Below, one piece after another: positions 1-5,778 of a DNA stretch of 6,872 nt (position 1 is its first letter; every line of letters starts with the position of its first letter). A program made the position numbers and the translations under genes. The notes under the pieces were generated by a model. That model did no database searches and was not told where the DNA came from. It saw nothing but the letters and a program-made list of their open reading frames with translations. The stretch comes from Kiloniellales bacterium (GTDB lineage Bacteria; Pseudomonadota; Alphaproteobacteria; Kiloniellales; JAKSDN01), in NCBI GenBank assembly GCA_022360075.1, contig JAKSDN010000437.1, positions 1 through 6,872 of the forward strand, written 5' to 3'.

Positions 1-353
1 CCTTCCGCCTTCATATTCGGTGTGAGGTCCGCGATCTGGCCGCGTTGCTCAAGCGCCTTGACCAGTTCTCCAAGGGTGTTGTAGGGCGCGTACCAGACAT
101 CCGGCAGGTCGTCGGAAAGGGCCTGTCTGAGGATGGCTTGATGCCCATCCGTATAGCTCTTCATCGGCGCCCGGTACTTGATTCGAACCTCCGGATGCTT
201 CTTCATGAAGGCGTCCGCGATCGGTTCGTGGAAGCGCTTGTGCCCGCCCCAGGCGTGCACGACTTCAAGGGTTACGGTCTCGGCGAGCGCCGAGCCCGTG
301 GTCGCCAGGGCCGCGAGAGCCGCCCCCGCTGCGAGGTTCAGAAGCTTTGCCAT
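1..353 (-). CDS. Sugar ABC transporter substrate-binding protein, N-terminal part (cut by window edge)
   Basis: The protein starts at the ATG at 353-351 and stays open to the left edge, giving 117 codons without a stop. It begins with a classical Sec signal peptide: MAKLL, a hydrophobic Ala/Leu stretch, then SALA followed by ETV, so cleavage is likely after residue 24. There is no lipobox cysteine, so it should be a soluble periplasmic protein. The mature start (TVTLEVVHAWGGHKRFHEPI, then AFMKKHPEVRIKY) and the later segment DDLPDVWYAPYNTLGELV match the pattern of UgpB/MalE-like family 1 solute-binding proteins: beta strand, WGG, 'F.KKHP.I.V', 'PDV'. A GGAG ribosome site lies 8 nt before the ATG. 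It is last in the transporter operon, 118 nt after the second permease. Its role is inferred: capturing the sugar and delivering it to the permeases. The ligand cannot be read from this fragment. Confidence 0.9.
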   Translation of the reverse strand, partial: MAKLLNLAAGAALAALATTGSALAETVTLEVVHAWGGHKRFHEPIADAFMKKHPEVRIKYRAPMKSYTDGHQAILRQALSDDLPDVWYAPYNTLGELVKALEQRGQIADLTPNMKAE

Positions 354-471
354 TCTGTTCTCTCCATCACTTTGGCCGGTGAGGTGGGGATAGTTCCCCG
401 GTTCCTGGCGATCGACCCGTTTGCCGCGGGCCGGAGGGGTGCCAGAATTCTTGGTTGCTTTGAGGCAGACA
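354..471 (-). other. Permease to binding-protein intercistronic gap with small stem-loop
   Basis: These 118 nt separate the second permease from the binding-protein gene; the other transporter genes overlap or lie 3 nt apart. The gap contains a GGGGA/TCCCC stem with a 4-nt loop at 386-399 and the binding protein's ribosome site just before 353. There is no T-run after the stem, so it is not a good terminator. It could stabilise or process the mRNA so that the binding protein is made in excess, as is known for some sugar transporter operons; that role is inference. I see no gene or clear promoter here. Confidence 0.45.
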
Positions 472-1353
472 TCACTTGAACCCGCTCATGGTGATGCCGC
501 GAACGAACTGACGTTGCGCCAGGACGAAAAGGACCAGGAGCGGTACGGTGATGATCGTCGCGCCAGCGGCCAGACCGCCGAAGTCGGCGCTGAGCTCGCT
601 GTCCTTGAACAGCAGCATGCCGAGCGGCGGGGTCGCGCGCTCCATCGAGTTGACGGCGATCAAAGGCCAGTAGAGGTCGTTCCAATGCGCGGTGACCGAA
701 AAGACGCTGAAGGCGGCAATCGCCGGACGTGCACTGGGCAGGATCAGCCGTAGGACGATCTCCACTTCCGTCATGCCGTCCAGGCGCGCTGCCTGCAGCA
801 CTTCATCGGGGTAGCCTTTGAAGAACTGCCGGAACAGGAAGATCGCGAAGACGGAGAGGAAGAAGGGCACCATCAGCGCGAAATAGGTGTCGAGCAGGCG
901 GAGCTCCGCCAGGACCAGGTAGAGCGGCAACGCCGGGACCTGGATCGGCACGCAGAGGCCGAGCACGATGAGCGCGAAGAGCAGCCCACGCCCCCGGAAC
1001 TCGAGCTTGGCGAGGGCATAGCCCGCGAAGAGAGCGCCCGTGACCTGAACGATCAGGATGCCGGAGACCACGATGACGCCGTTCAGCATGAAGCGGAGCA
1101 TCGGCACGCTGAACAGCGCCTTGCCATAGTTCTCGGCAATGGCGAGACGGTCGGGGATCAGGTCGAGCGGCTCACCGAAGATCTGGTCGGCTGGCTTGAT
1201 GGAGGTGGCGAGCATCCACACGAAGGGGGCGACCACCAGAAGGGCGAGAGCGATCAGCAGGCCGTGCTCGGCCAGCAGAGCGCCGATCGCGAAGGCACCA
1301 CGCCGCCTCTGACCGGCCGTGGGGCTGCTGTCCCGGCGTTGCGTCATGGCCAT
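472..1353 (-). CDS. Sugar ABC transporter permease, MalG/UgpE type
   Basis: A 293-residue inner-membrane permease, the usual length for the MalG/UgpE branch of CUT1 transporters. It has about six hydrophobic segments, near residues 24-50, 90-112, 122-148, 155-175, 208-230 and 260-282. The cytoplasmic EAA loop that docks on the ATPase is clear at about 187-206: QAARLDGMTEVEIVLRLILP, with the conserved D-G and the closing L-P. The end, RQFVRGITMSGFK, is the typical C-terminus of this family (RGLT.GAVK-like). The chosen ATG lies 3 nt after the stop of the first permease, and a G-rich ribosome site sits inside that gene's end. A second ATG two codons downstream is an alternative start. It pairs with the first permease to form the channel. 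The family is certain; the transported sugar is not. Confidence 0.95.
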   Translation of the reverse strand: MAMTQRRDSSPTAGQRRRGAFAIGALLAEHGLLIALALLVVAPFVWMLATSIKPADQIFGEPLDLIPDRLAIAENYGKALFSVPMLRFMLNGVIVVSGILIVQVTGALFAGYALAKLEFRGRGLLFALIVLGLCVPIQVPALPLYLVLAELRLLDTYFALMVPFFLSVFAIFLFRQFFKGYPDEVLQAARLDGMTEVEIVLRLILPSARPAIAAFSVFSVTAHWNDLYWPLIAVNSMERATPPLGMLLFKDSELSADFGGLAAGATIITVPLLVLFVLAQRQFVRGITMSGFK

Positions 1354-1356
1354 GGG

Positions 1357-2307
1357 TCAGCCCCCGTAGTGGATCCGGCGATCGGCGATGCCGATCTGGA
1401 CCAGGGAGAACGCAAGGACGAAGACCAGGAAGATCGTGATCAGGGCGGAGGCGTAGCCGATCTCGAAGTACTGGAAGCCCTCGAGGTAGACCGCGTAAAG
1501 CAGGACCTCTGTCGACTTCATCGGCCCACCCTGGGTGAGGACCGCCACCGTGTCGAAGACCTGGAAGGCGGTGATGGAGGTCGTGATCACTACGAAGAGA
1601 GTCGTCGGAGCCAACAACGGTAAGGTGATGCGCCAGAAGCGGTCGAAGCCGGAATCCGCGCCATCCAGAGACGCAGCCTCATAGATCTCCTGCGGGATCG
1701 CCGTCAGCCCTGCCAGAAACAACACCATCGCAAAGCCGACCAGCTGCCAGACACCGATTGCCGCTATGGAATAGAGCGCAATATCCGGGTCGGTCAGGAA
1801 GTCAATGCGATCGATACCCAGCCCCGACAAGATCGCATTGATCGGTCCAATCCGTCCGTGCAGCAGGTACTGCCAGACCACCGCCATCGCCACCATGGTG
1901 CTGGTGACCGGTAGAAAAAACACGATCTCATAGAAGCGCCGGCTCCGGCCCCTGCGGTGCACGAGCATGGCGATGGACAAACCGAGACCGACGGATACCG
2001 GCATGACGATGCCGACATAGATCAGCGTATTGATCAGGGCGCGCCGAGCGCCACCATCGCCGAAGATCTTGGCGTAGTTGTCGAGGCCGACGAAGGAAAG
2101 CCCCGTCGCGGCGAGAGTGTAGTCTGTCAGGCTGAAGACGATAACGGCTGCCAGGGGCGCCAAGATCAGACAGATCAAAAGACAACAGGTGGGGGCCACA
2201 AAGGCATAACCGGCCAAGCGCAGGCTGCGTGCATGGCGCCCGTTCCGATCCCATCGGACGGCTGTCATCGGCGTCACGCTCTTGCCTTGGCTCATAACCG
2301 CCATCAT
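1357..2307 (-). CDS. Sugar ABC transporter permease, MalF/UgpA type
   Basis: A 316-residue permease with about six membrane segments after a basic N-terminal tail of about 30 residues, matching the six-segment UgpA form rather than the longer enteric MalF. The EAA loop lies at about 210-230 (YEAASLDGADSGFDRFWRIT then LP), followed by TQGGP at 248-252, a hallmark of this branch. Its ATG overlaps the ATPase stop codon in an ATGA, so the two are probably translationally coupled. Two ATGs are adjacent (2307 and 2304). The upstream GGAGG is only 3 nt from the first but 6 nt from the second, so the second may be the main start, shortening the protein by one residue. It forms the heterodimeric channel with the next gene. 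The substrate cannot be deduced from the sequence. Confidence 0.95.
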   Translation of the reverse strand: MMAVMSQGKSVTPMTAVRWDRNGRHARSLRLAGYAFVAPTCCLLICLILAPLAAVIVFSLTDYTLAATGLSFVGLDNYAKIFGDGGARRALINTLIYVGIVMPVSVGLGLSIAMLVHRRGRSRRFYEIVFFLPVTSTMVAMAVVWQYLLHGRIGPINAILSGLGIDRIDFLTDPDIALYSIAAIGVWQLVGFAMVLFLAGLTAIPQEIYEAASLDGADSGFDRFWRITLPLLAPTTLFVVITTSITAFQVFDTVAVLTQGGPMKSTEVLLYAVYLEGFQYFEIGYASALITIFLVFVLAFSLVQIGIADRRIHYGG

Positions 2308-3500
2308 CTGCCTCCACTGATCGCCAGAGGAAGGGCCGTGGTTACCGCTGGCTGGACGCGCTCGCCTCCACTACCGAAAAACCGCAGGCGTGCCGTCGGG
2401 AACACAACGGTGAGCCCGACCTCGTTGATTTGAGGCAACCGTTCGCGTAGGGACGCATCGCCGCGGACCAGAACGGTTTGCGGCGGCGTGGTCTCGAGCA
2501 TCAGATGCAGCACGAACTCCGCGCCGTGGTCCTCCAGCTTGATCAGCCGCGCACCGAAGCTGCAGTCGTCTGAGGGCGCCGAATGTTCGAAATCCAGGAC
2601 CAGATCTTCCGGGCGGATGGCAACACTCACCAGAGCCCCGGCCGCCGGCGGGATTTGCACCGGCAGAGCTTTGCCAAACAGATTTGGAATGCCATCCGCC
2701 TGGAGGGACGCTTCGTAGACATTGATGGGGTGAGTGCCGATGAAGCGGGCGACCCGCAGATCGACAGGCTGCGCATAGATCTCAGATGGGGTGCCGACCT
2801 GGAGCAAGGCGCCGTCCATCATGACTGCGACCCGCTGGGACATGGTCATGGCTTCGACCTGGTCGTGGGTCACATAGATGAAGGTGATGCCGAGTTTTTT
2901 GTGTAAATCGGTGAGTTCGTTGCGCATCTGCGTGCGCAGGCGGGCATCCAGGTTCGACAGCGGCTCGTCCATCAGGAAGACCGACGGCTCCGCCACCAGC
3001 GCGCGGCCAAGCGCTACCCGCTGGCGCTGACCGCCGGAAAGCTGACCCGGGCGGCGGGTAAGTAGAGCCTCAAGCTCAAGAAGGGTCGCGGTATCACGCA
3101 CCTTGCGCGCAATCTCCCGGTGTCCGGCCGCGGAGCCCGGCATCAGACGCCCAAGGCCTGGAAAGCGCTGGCCGAAAGACAGCCGGCGCATGATGAGCGG
3201 CATGGCGATGTTGTCGAACACGCTCATATGCGGGTAGAGCGCGTAACTCTGGAACACCATGGAGAGACCGCGTTCCTTCGGACGCAACCCGTCGATCGCG
3301 CGTCCATCAATCTCGATCGTCCCGGAAGACTGGGTCTCGAAGCCGGCGATGAGTCGTAGCAGCGTTGATTTCCCACAGCCCGACGGTCCCAGCAACGTCA
3401 AGAACTCACCGGCTTCCACGTCGAGTTCCACCGCTTTCAGGACCGGCGTCGAACCGAAAGCCTTGACCACCTCCCTGAGTGATACCGCCGCTCCAGCCAT
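2304..3500 (-). CDS. Sugar ABC transporter ATP-binding protein, MalK/UgpC type
   Basis: A 398-residue cytoplasmic ATPase that powers import through the two permeases. All nucleotide-site motifs are present: Walker A GPSGCGKST at 38-46, Q-loop Q84, signature LSGGQ at 154-158, Walker B VFLMDE at 174-179, D-loop SNLD at 182-185 and H-loop H212. A C-terminal TOBE-type regulatory region (about 240-375) follows, with the IRPEDL motif at about 296-301. Between Q-loop and signature there is extra sequence, about residues 105-127 (RRLSFGQRFPGLGRLMPGSA), longer than the same stretch in enteric MalK. The ATG has no in-frame alternative upstream before a stop. Its GGGAGG ribosome site is 14 nt away, unusually far. 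It is the first gene of the transporter operon, 111 nt after the regulator gene, behind a candidate operator and promoter. Confidence 0.96.
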   Translation of the reverse strand: MAGAAVSLREVVKAFGSTPVLKAVELDVEAGEFLTLLGPSGCGKSTLLRLIAGFETQSSGTIEIDGRAIDGLRPKERGLSMVFQSYALYPHMSVFDNIAMPLIMRRLSFGQRFPGLGRLMPGSAAGHREIARKVRDTATLLELEALLTRRPGQLSGGQRQRVALGRALVAEPSVFLMDEPLSNLDARLRTQMRNELTDLHKKLGITFIYVTHDQVEAMTMSQRVAVMMDGALLQVGTPSEIYAQPVDLRVARFIGTHPINVYEASLQADGIPNLFGKALPVQIPPAAGALVSVAIRPEDLVLDFEHSAPSDDCSFGARLIKLEDHGAEFVLHLMLETTPPQTVLVRGDASLRERLPQINEVGLTVVFPTARLRFFGSGGERVQPAVTTALPLAISGGR

Positions 3501-3546
3501 AAGTTCGTCCGCTGCCTCCCTTTTGTATAATTATTAGCGGAGAATG

Positions 3547-3568
3547 ATTTCAGAAATATGTCAGAAAT
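3547..3568. repeat. 11-bp direct repeat with internal palindrome upstream of the ATPase gene
   Basis: Two adjacent 11-bp copies lie here: ATTTCAGAAAT (3547-3557), a perfect palindrome around its central A, and ATGTCAGAAAT (3558-3568), which differs at one base. The repeat length is about one helical turn. It lies just downstream of the candidate operator, in the AT-rich promoter area of the transporter operon. It may be a second protein-binding site or simply part of the promoter. Confidence 0.4.
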
Positions 3569-3583
3569 CGGAGAATTTCTCCA
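3559..3583 (-). promoter_or_regulatory. Candidate promoter of the transporter operon
   Basis: Read on the minus strand, TGGAGA (3583-3578) is a 4/6 match to a -35, followed by a 17-nt spacer and CATATT (3560-3555) as a -10. The spacer ends in TGA, giving an extended -10 (TGn). Transcription would begin near 3548, leaving a leader of about 48 nt before the ATPase ATG. The match is moderate, and a start in the AT-rich run at 3525-3536 is also possible. The candidate operator overlaps the -35 and spacer, which would suit repression. Confidence 0.3.
3570..3582. promoter_or_regulatory. Candidate RpiR operator upstream of the transporter operon
   Basis: GGAGAATTTCTCC is a perfect inverted repeat with 6-bp arms around a central T. 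Close copies occur at 4577-4588 and 4692-4704, on the other side of the regulator gene. RpiR-family regulators bind short palindromes as dimers, often next to their own gene, so this is the natural target; the assignment is inference. A half site, GGAGAAT, lies 31 bp away at 3539-3545. Confidence 0.55.
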
Positions 3584-3611
3584 GAACTTTCTCTGCTCGC
3601 GCATTGCGGCT

Positions 3612-4457
3612 CTAAATGGAGGCGGTCGGGGCGATGCTGTGAGAATTGATCGTCTGCGCGAGGATCTCAGCAACAAGCACGACGCGGGTCACAACAGTCG
3701 TGGCGCCGCCTGTTGAGGGGGGATTGCCATAAGCCATGCGCAGCATGTCGTCCGAGAACTCCGCCAGTGCGCTCCGGGGGCGGCAGCCGATGGCAATGGT
3801 GTAGGCTCCGCTAGAGCGAGCACAGCGGAGGAACTCTACGGTGTCCGGTGTGATGCCCGACTCGGAGATTGCGATGGCCGTGCAGCCCACGGACAGTCCA
3901 TTCGCGACCTCGTGCGCCAAATTCGGATCGCGGAAACTCTGCGCATTGAGGCCCAGGCGCAGGAGCCGGTAGGCAACGATTTCCCCGGCGATCCCGGAAA
4001 CACCCGAGCCGTAGATGTCGATGCGCCGCGAGTCGACAAGACGTGCTGCGACTTTATCGATCAAGGCGAGGTCGATGAGGGCGGCAGTGTCCTCAAGCGA
4101 TGCGCTTAGCCCGCCCACGAGTTGCCTGACTGCTGCCAGTCCGTCTGAAGTGCTAAGGTCCGCTGCCGGGTGCCGCGCCAACTCTGCGGCCAAGGCCAAT
4201 TTGAATTCACTGAAACCTTTGAAGCCGAGTTCCTGGCATAGCCGGATAACGCTCGCCTGACCGCTCTTGGCGTATTGGGTCAGATCCACAAGGGACTGGT
4301 ACACCACTTTCTCTGGGTTCTCGATGATGTACTTGGCGATCCTGGCAAGTGCATCCGGCAGTTCATCCAGATGCGCCTGCAGTTCTGCGCGTATGTTCGG
4401 ACCCGGAGTCCGATCGTTGCGGCCTGGCGGCCGATTGCTCCCAGTCGCTTGCGCCAA
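3612..4457 (-). CDS. RpiR-family transcriptional regulator (HTH + SIS domain), TTG start
   Basis: A 281-residue regulator if started at the TTG at 4457-4455. This start gives the usual RpiR length and has AAGGAG 7 nt upstream. The frame is also open to an ATG at 4559, but that adds 34 residues unlike the family and crosses a hairpin and promoter-like DNA, so I reject it. The N-terminal HTH_6 domain covers about residues 22-95 (IRAELQAHLDELPDALARIA, helix-turn-helix near LTQYAKSGQASVIRLCQELG). The SIS domain covers about 120-260, with IYGSGVSG at 148-155 and the sugar-phosphate loop ISESGIT at 197-203. Such proteins sense a phosphosugar and repress or activate nearby sugar genes. Placed between the transporter and kinase operons, with matching dyads in both gaps, it probably controls both. 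Effector and direction of control are unknown. Confidence 0.93.
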   Translation of the reverse strand: MAQATGSNRPPGRNDRTPGPNIRAELQAHLDELPDALARIAKYIIENPEKVVYQSLVDLTQYAKSGQASVIRLCQELGFKGFSEFKLALAAELARHPAADLSTSDGLAAVRQLVGGLSASLEDTAALIDLALIDKVAARLVDSRRIDIYGSGVSGIAGEIVAYRLLRLGLNAQSFRDPNLAHEVANGLSVGCTAIAISESGITPDTVEFLRCARSSGAYTIAIGCRPRSALAEFSDDMLRMAYGNPPSTGGATTVVTRVVLVAEILAQTINSHSIAPTASI

Positions 4458-4474
4458 TCCGATTCTCCTTGAAT

Positions 4475-4490
4475 TTTCAGATATATGACA
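4475..4490 (-). promoter_or_regulatory. 16-bp element upstream of the regulator gene, also found upstream of the ATPase gene
   Basis: On the minus strand this reads TGTCATATATCTGAAA. The DNA before the ATPase gene has TGACATATTTCTGAAA (3563-3548), a 14/16 match in the same orientation relative to its gene. It sits 17 nt before the TTG start of the regulator. Both copies contain TGnCATAT, which could be an extended -10, so this may be the regulator's promoter. It could equally be a protein-binding site. Confidence 0.35.
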
Positions 4491-4496
4491 ATGACT

Positions 4497-4516
4497 GAGC
4501 CGGAATGGTCCGGCTC
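4497..4516. repeat. Perfect GC-rich hairpin or dyad in the divergent gap
   Basis: GAGCCGGA and TCCGGCTC form a perfect 8-bp stem around a 4-nt loop (ATGG), extendable by one T-G pair. No T-run follows on either strand, so it is not a standard terminator. It lies about 40 nt before the regulator's start codon and just upstream of the 16-bp element, where an activator or repressor could bind. Its function is unknown. Confidence 0.45.
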
Positions 4517-4576
4517 GCCACTGCCGACTATAGCCTGCCGTCGCGGATTTGCAGTCCATGACCCGGCAAAACCGCC

Positions 4577-4588
4577 GAGAATTTCTCC
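4577..4588. promoter_or_regulatory. Candidate RpiR operator, middle copy
   Basis: GAGAATTTCTCC matches 12 of 13 positions of the dyad at 3570-3582; only the outermost left G is changed, to C. It lies in the gap between the divergent regulator and kinase genes, about 120 nt before the regulator start. Its centre is 116 bp from the centre of the next copy, close to eleven helical turns, so the two could be bridged by one protein complex. The function is inferred. Confidence 0.5.
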
Positions 4589-4653
4589 ATCAGGAGCGGC
4601 AAGGCTTTTCCGCTGTGGCCTTGTGGATGTGCCGGTCTGGCGCCCTCGCGCGA

Positions 4654-4683
4654 TTGTATCAGAGATTATCTTTACAATATGAT
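4654..4683 (+). promoter_or_regulatory. Candidate promoter of the kinase-isomerase operon
   Basis: TTGTAT at 4654-4659 serves as -35 and TATGAT at 4678-4683 as -10, separated by 18 nt. The region is AT-rich in otherwise GC-rich DNA. Transcription would begin near 4690, directly at the edge of the dyad at 4691-4705, leaving a leader of about 128 nt before the kinase ATG. Confidence 0.45.
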
Positions 4684-4690
4684 CTTTTTA

Positions 4691-4705
4691 TGGAGTAATT
4701 CTCCA
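4691..4705. promoter_or_regulatory. Candidate RpiR operator at the kinase promoter start site
   Basis: TGGAGTAATTCTCCA has outer arms TGGAG/CTCCA and matches the perfect dyad at 3570-3582 at 11 of 13 core positions (4692-4704). It begins about 8 nt after the candidate -10, so it covers the expected transcription start. A protein bound here would block RNA polymerase, which fits repression until the sugar phosphate accumulates. The role is inferred from position and similarity. Confidence 0.55.
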
Positions 4706-4763
4706 TACGGTCGTCGAACCAAGTGTGTCCTGTGTGGACGCCGGGGGGCACCGGGTGTGTCAG

Positions 4764-4808
4764 TTCCCAAGGTTGGAGCCGACCAGGTCAAAACCGACAA
4801 GGTTGGAA
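4764..4808 (+). repeat. Three imperfect 15-bp tandem repeats in the kinase leader
   Basis: The units are TTCCCAAGGTTGGAG (4764-4778), CCGACCAGGTCAAAA (4779-4793) and CCGACAAGGTTGGAA (4794-4808). Units 1 and 3 share ten consecutive bases, CAAGGTTGGA; units 2 and 3 agree at 11 of 15 positions. The array ends 9 nt before the kinase ATG, and its last GGA is the best available, though weak, ribosome site. The length is a multiple of three, so the kinase frame stays open through it. Confidence 0.5.
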
Positions 4809-4817
4809 CGAAGCATC

Positions 4818-5774
4818 ATGCCTTTCGCCGTTGGCATCGACATAGGAGGCGGCAGCGCCAAGCTGGGGATCGTTGATGCAAGAGGCGTGGTGATGGTGCG
4901 CGACGAGATGCCTACGCCAAAAGTGAACACCCCCGCTGAACTTGCCATGGCCTACGCCTCGGGAATCGATGGCATTCTGAAGAGACCCAATGCTGGCGCA
5001 CTGGCGGGTATTGGTGTCGGCTTGCCGGGTCACCTGGATGCAGCGGGCCTGACCTCCACCTACAGCAATGTTCCTCTGCTCGACAACTTTCCGTTCGCGG
5101 AGTTCCTAACGGACCGGTTTGGGTTACCTGTTCGCCTTGACAACGACGCTACGCTGGCCGCGCTGGCAGAGTACCGCTTCGGTGCAGGCCGAGGGGCGAA
5201 GCGGCTTTTGGTTGTTACGCTTGGAACAGGTATCGGCTTGGGTCTGGTTGCTGATGGCGAACCACAGCGCTTGGTTCGGGGCTGCATGGGAGACCCGGGC
5301 CATATCATCGTCGACCCTCACGCGCGCTGGACCTGCCGTCAGGGGTGTCGTGGCTGCCTCGAATCCGTGGCATCGAGTCTGGCGTTGGAGCGCGATGCCG
5401 CCGCTATGGCGGTATGGCGGCCGGATGGCCAGTTGGGCGCAATTCTGGCGCGCGAAGGCTGCTTGCGGACAGCCCAAATCATTGAAGCGGCGCATAGTGG
5501 GGTCGCCGAGGCCAGCCATCTGCTCGAGAAACTTGGGGCTTGGCTGGGCATGGCCGCCGCCTCCTGGTGCGCGCTCTACGATCCGGATCTGATCCTTTTC
5601 GGCGGTGGCCTCAGTTCTGCCGGCCGAGTGCTTCTTTCAGCGACCCGCAGAACCATGAAAGCAGTGGGGATGCCGGAATACGTAAGCGGGCGAAAAATCG
5701 GACTGGCAAAGCTGAGCAACGATGCGGGCCTTATCGGAGCGGCCAGTCTCTTTGCCGATAGTTGGGAGGGCTGA
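4818..5774 (+). CDS. ROK-family sugar kinase
   Basis: A 318-residue cytoplasmic kinase, the normal length for ROK sugar kinases without a DNA-binding domain. I start it at the ATG of MPFAVGIDIGGGSAKLG. The frame is open to an ATG at 4725, but the extra 31 residues come largely from the tandem repeats and the fold begins here. Visible motifs: first phosphate loop DIGGGSAKLG at 8-17, substrate/catalytic segment LDNDATLAALAEY with the catalytic Asp at about 110, second phosphate loop GTGIGLGLV at 136-144, and a zinc region from H162 to C180 ending GCLE. The usual Cys-x-Cys of that region is altered: C173 is kept, the second Cys is Q175, C180 is kept, and an extra C177 appears. It probably phosphorylates the imported sugar or amino sugar at O6. 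Glucose, glucosamine, N-acetylglucosamine and N-acetylmannosamine kinases all occur in this family. Confidence 0.92.
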   Translation: MPFAVGIDIGGGSAKLGIVDARGVVMVRDEMPTPKVNTPAELAMAYASGIDGILKRPNAGALAGIGVGLPGHLDAAGLTSTYSNVPLLDNFPFAEFLTDRFGLPVRLDNDATLAALAEYRFGAGRGAKRLLVVTLGTGIGLGLVADGEPQRLVRGCMGDPGHIIVDPHARWTCRQGCRGCLESVASSLALERDAAAMAVWRPDGQLGAILAREGCLRTAQIIEAAHSGVAEASHLLEKLGAWLGMAAASWCALYDPDLILFGGGLSSAGRVLLSATRRTMKAVGMPEYVSGRKIGLAKLSNDAGLIGAASLFADSWEG

Positions 5775-5778
5775 GTGG

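Noticed and set aside
1264..2433. Long open frames antisense to the permease genes
   Set aside because: They are charged, Arg/Asp/Gln-rich shadows typical of high-GC DNA opposite membrane-protein genes, with no recognisable domain and no ribosome site.
4458..4559. Upstream extension of the regulator to the ATG at 4559
   Set aside because: The 34 added residues do not look like the RpiR N-terminus, have no good ribosome site and cross the 8-bp hairpin and the 16-bp element. The TTG at 4457 has AAGGAG at 7 nt and gives the normal family length.
4781..4789. GACCAGGTC palindrome in the kinase leader
   Set aside because: Four-base arms only; it is part of the 15-bp repeat unit and can arise by chance.
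4725..4817. Upstream extension of the kinase to the ATG at 4725
   Set aside because: ROK proteins begin almost directly with the DIGG loop. The extension is mainly the tandem repeat and lacks a ribosome site.
5722..5778. Upstream extension of the SIS gene into the kinase gene
   Set aside because: The ATG at 5779 has a strong GGGAGGG ribosome site 8 nt upstream, and the extra residues are only the kinase coding sequence in another frame.
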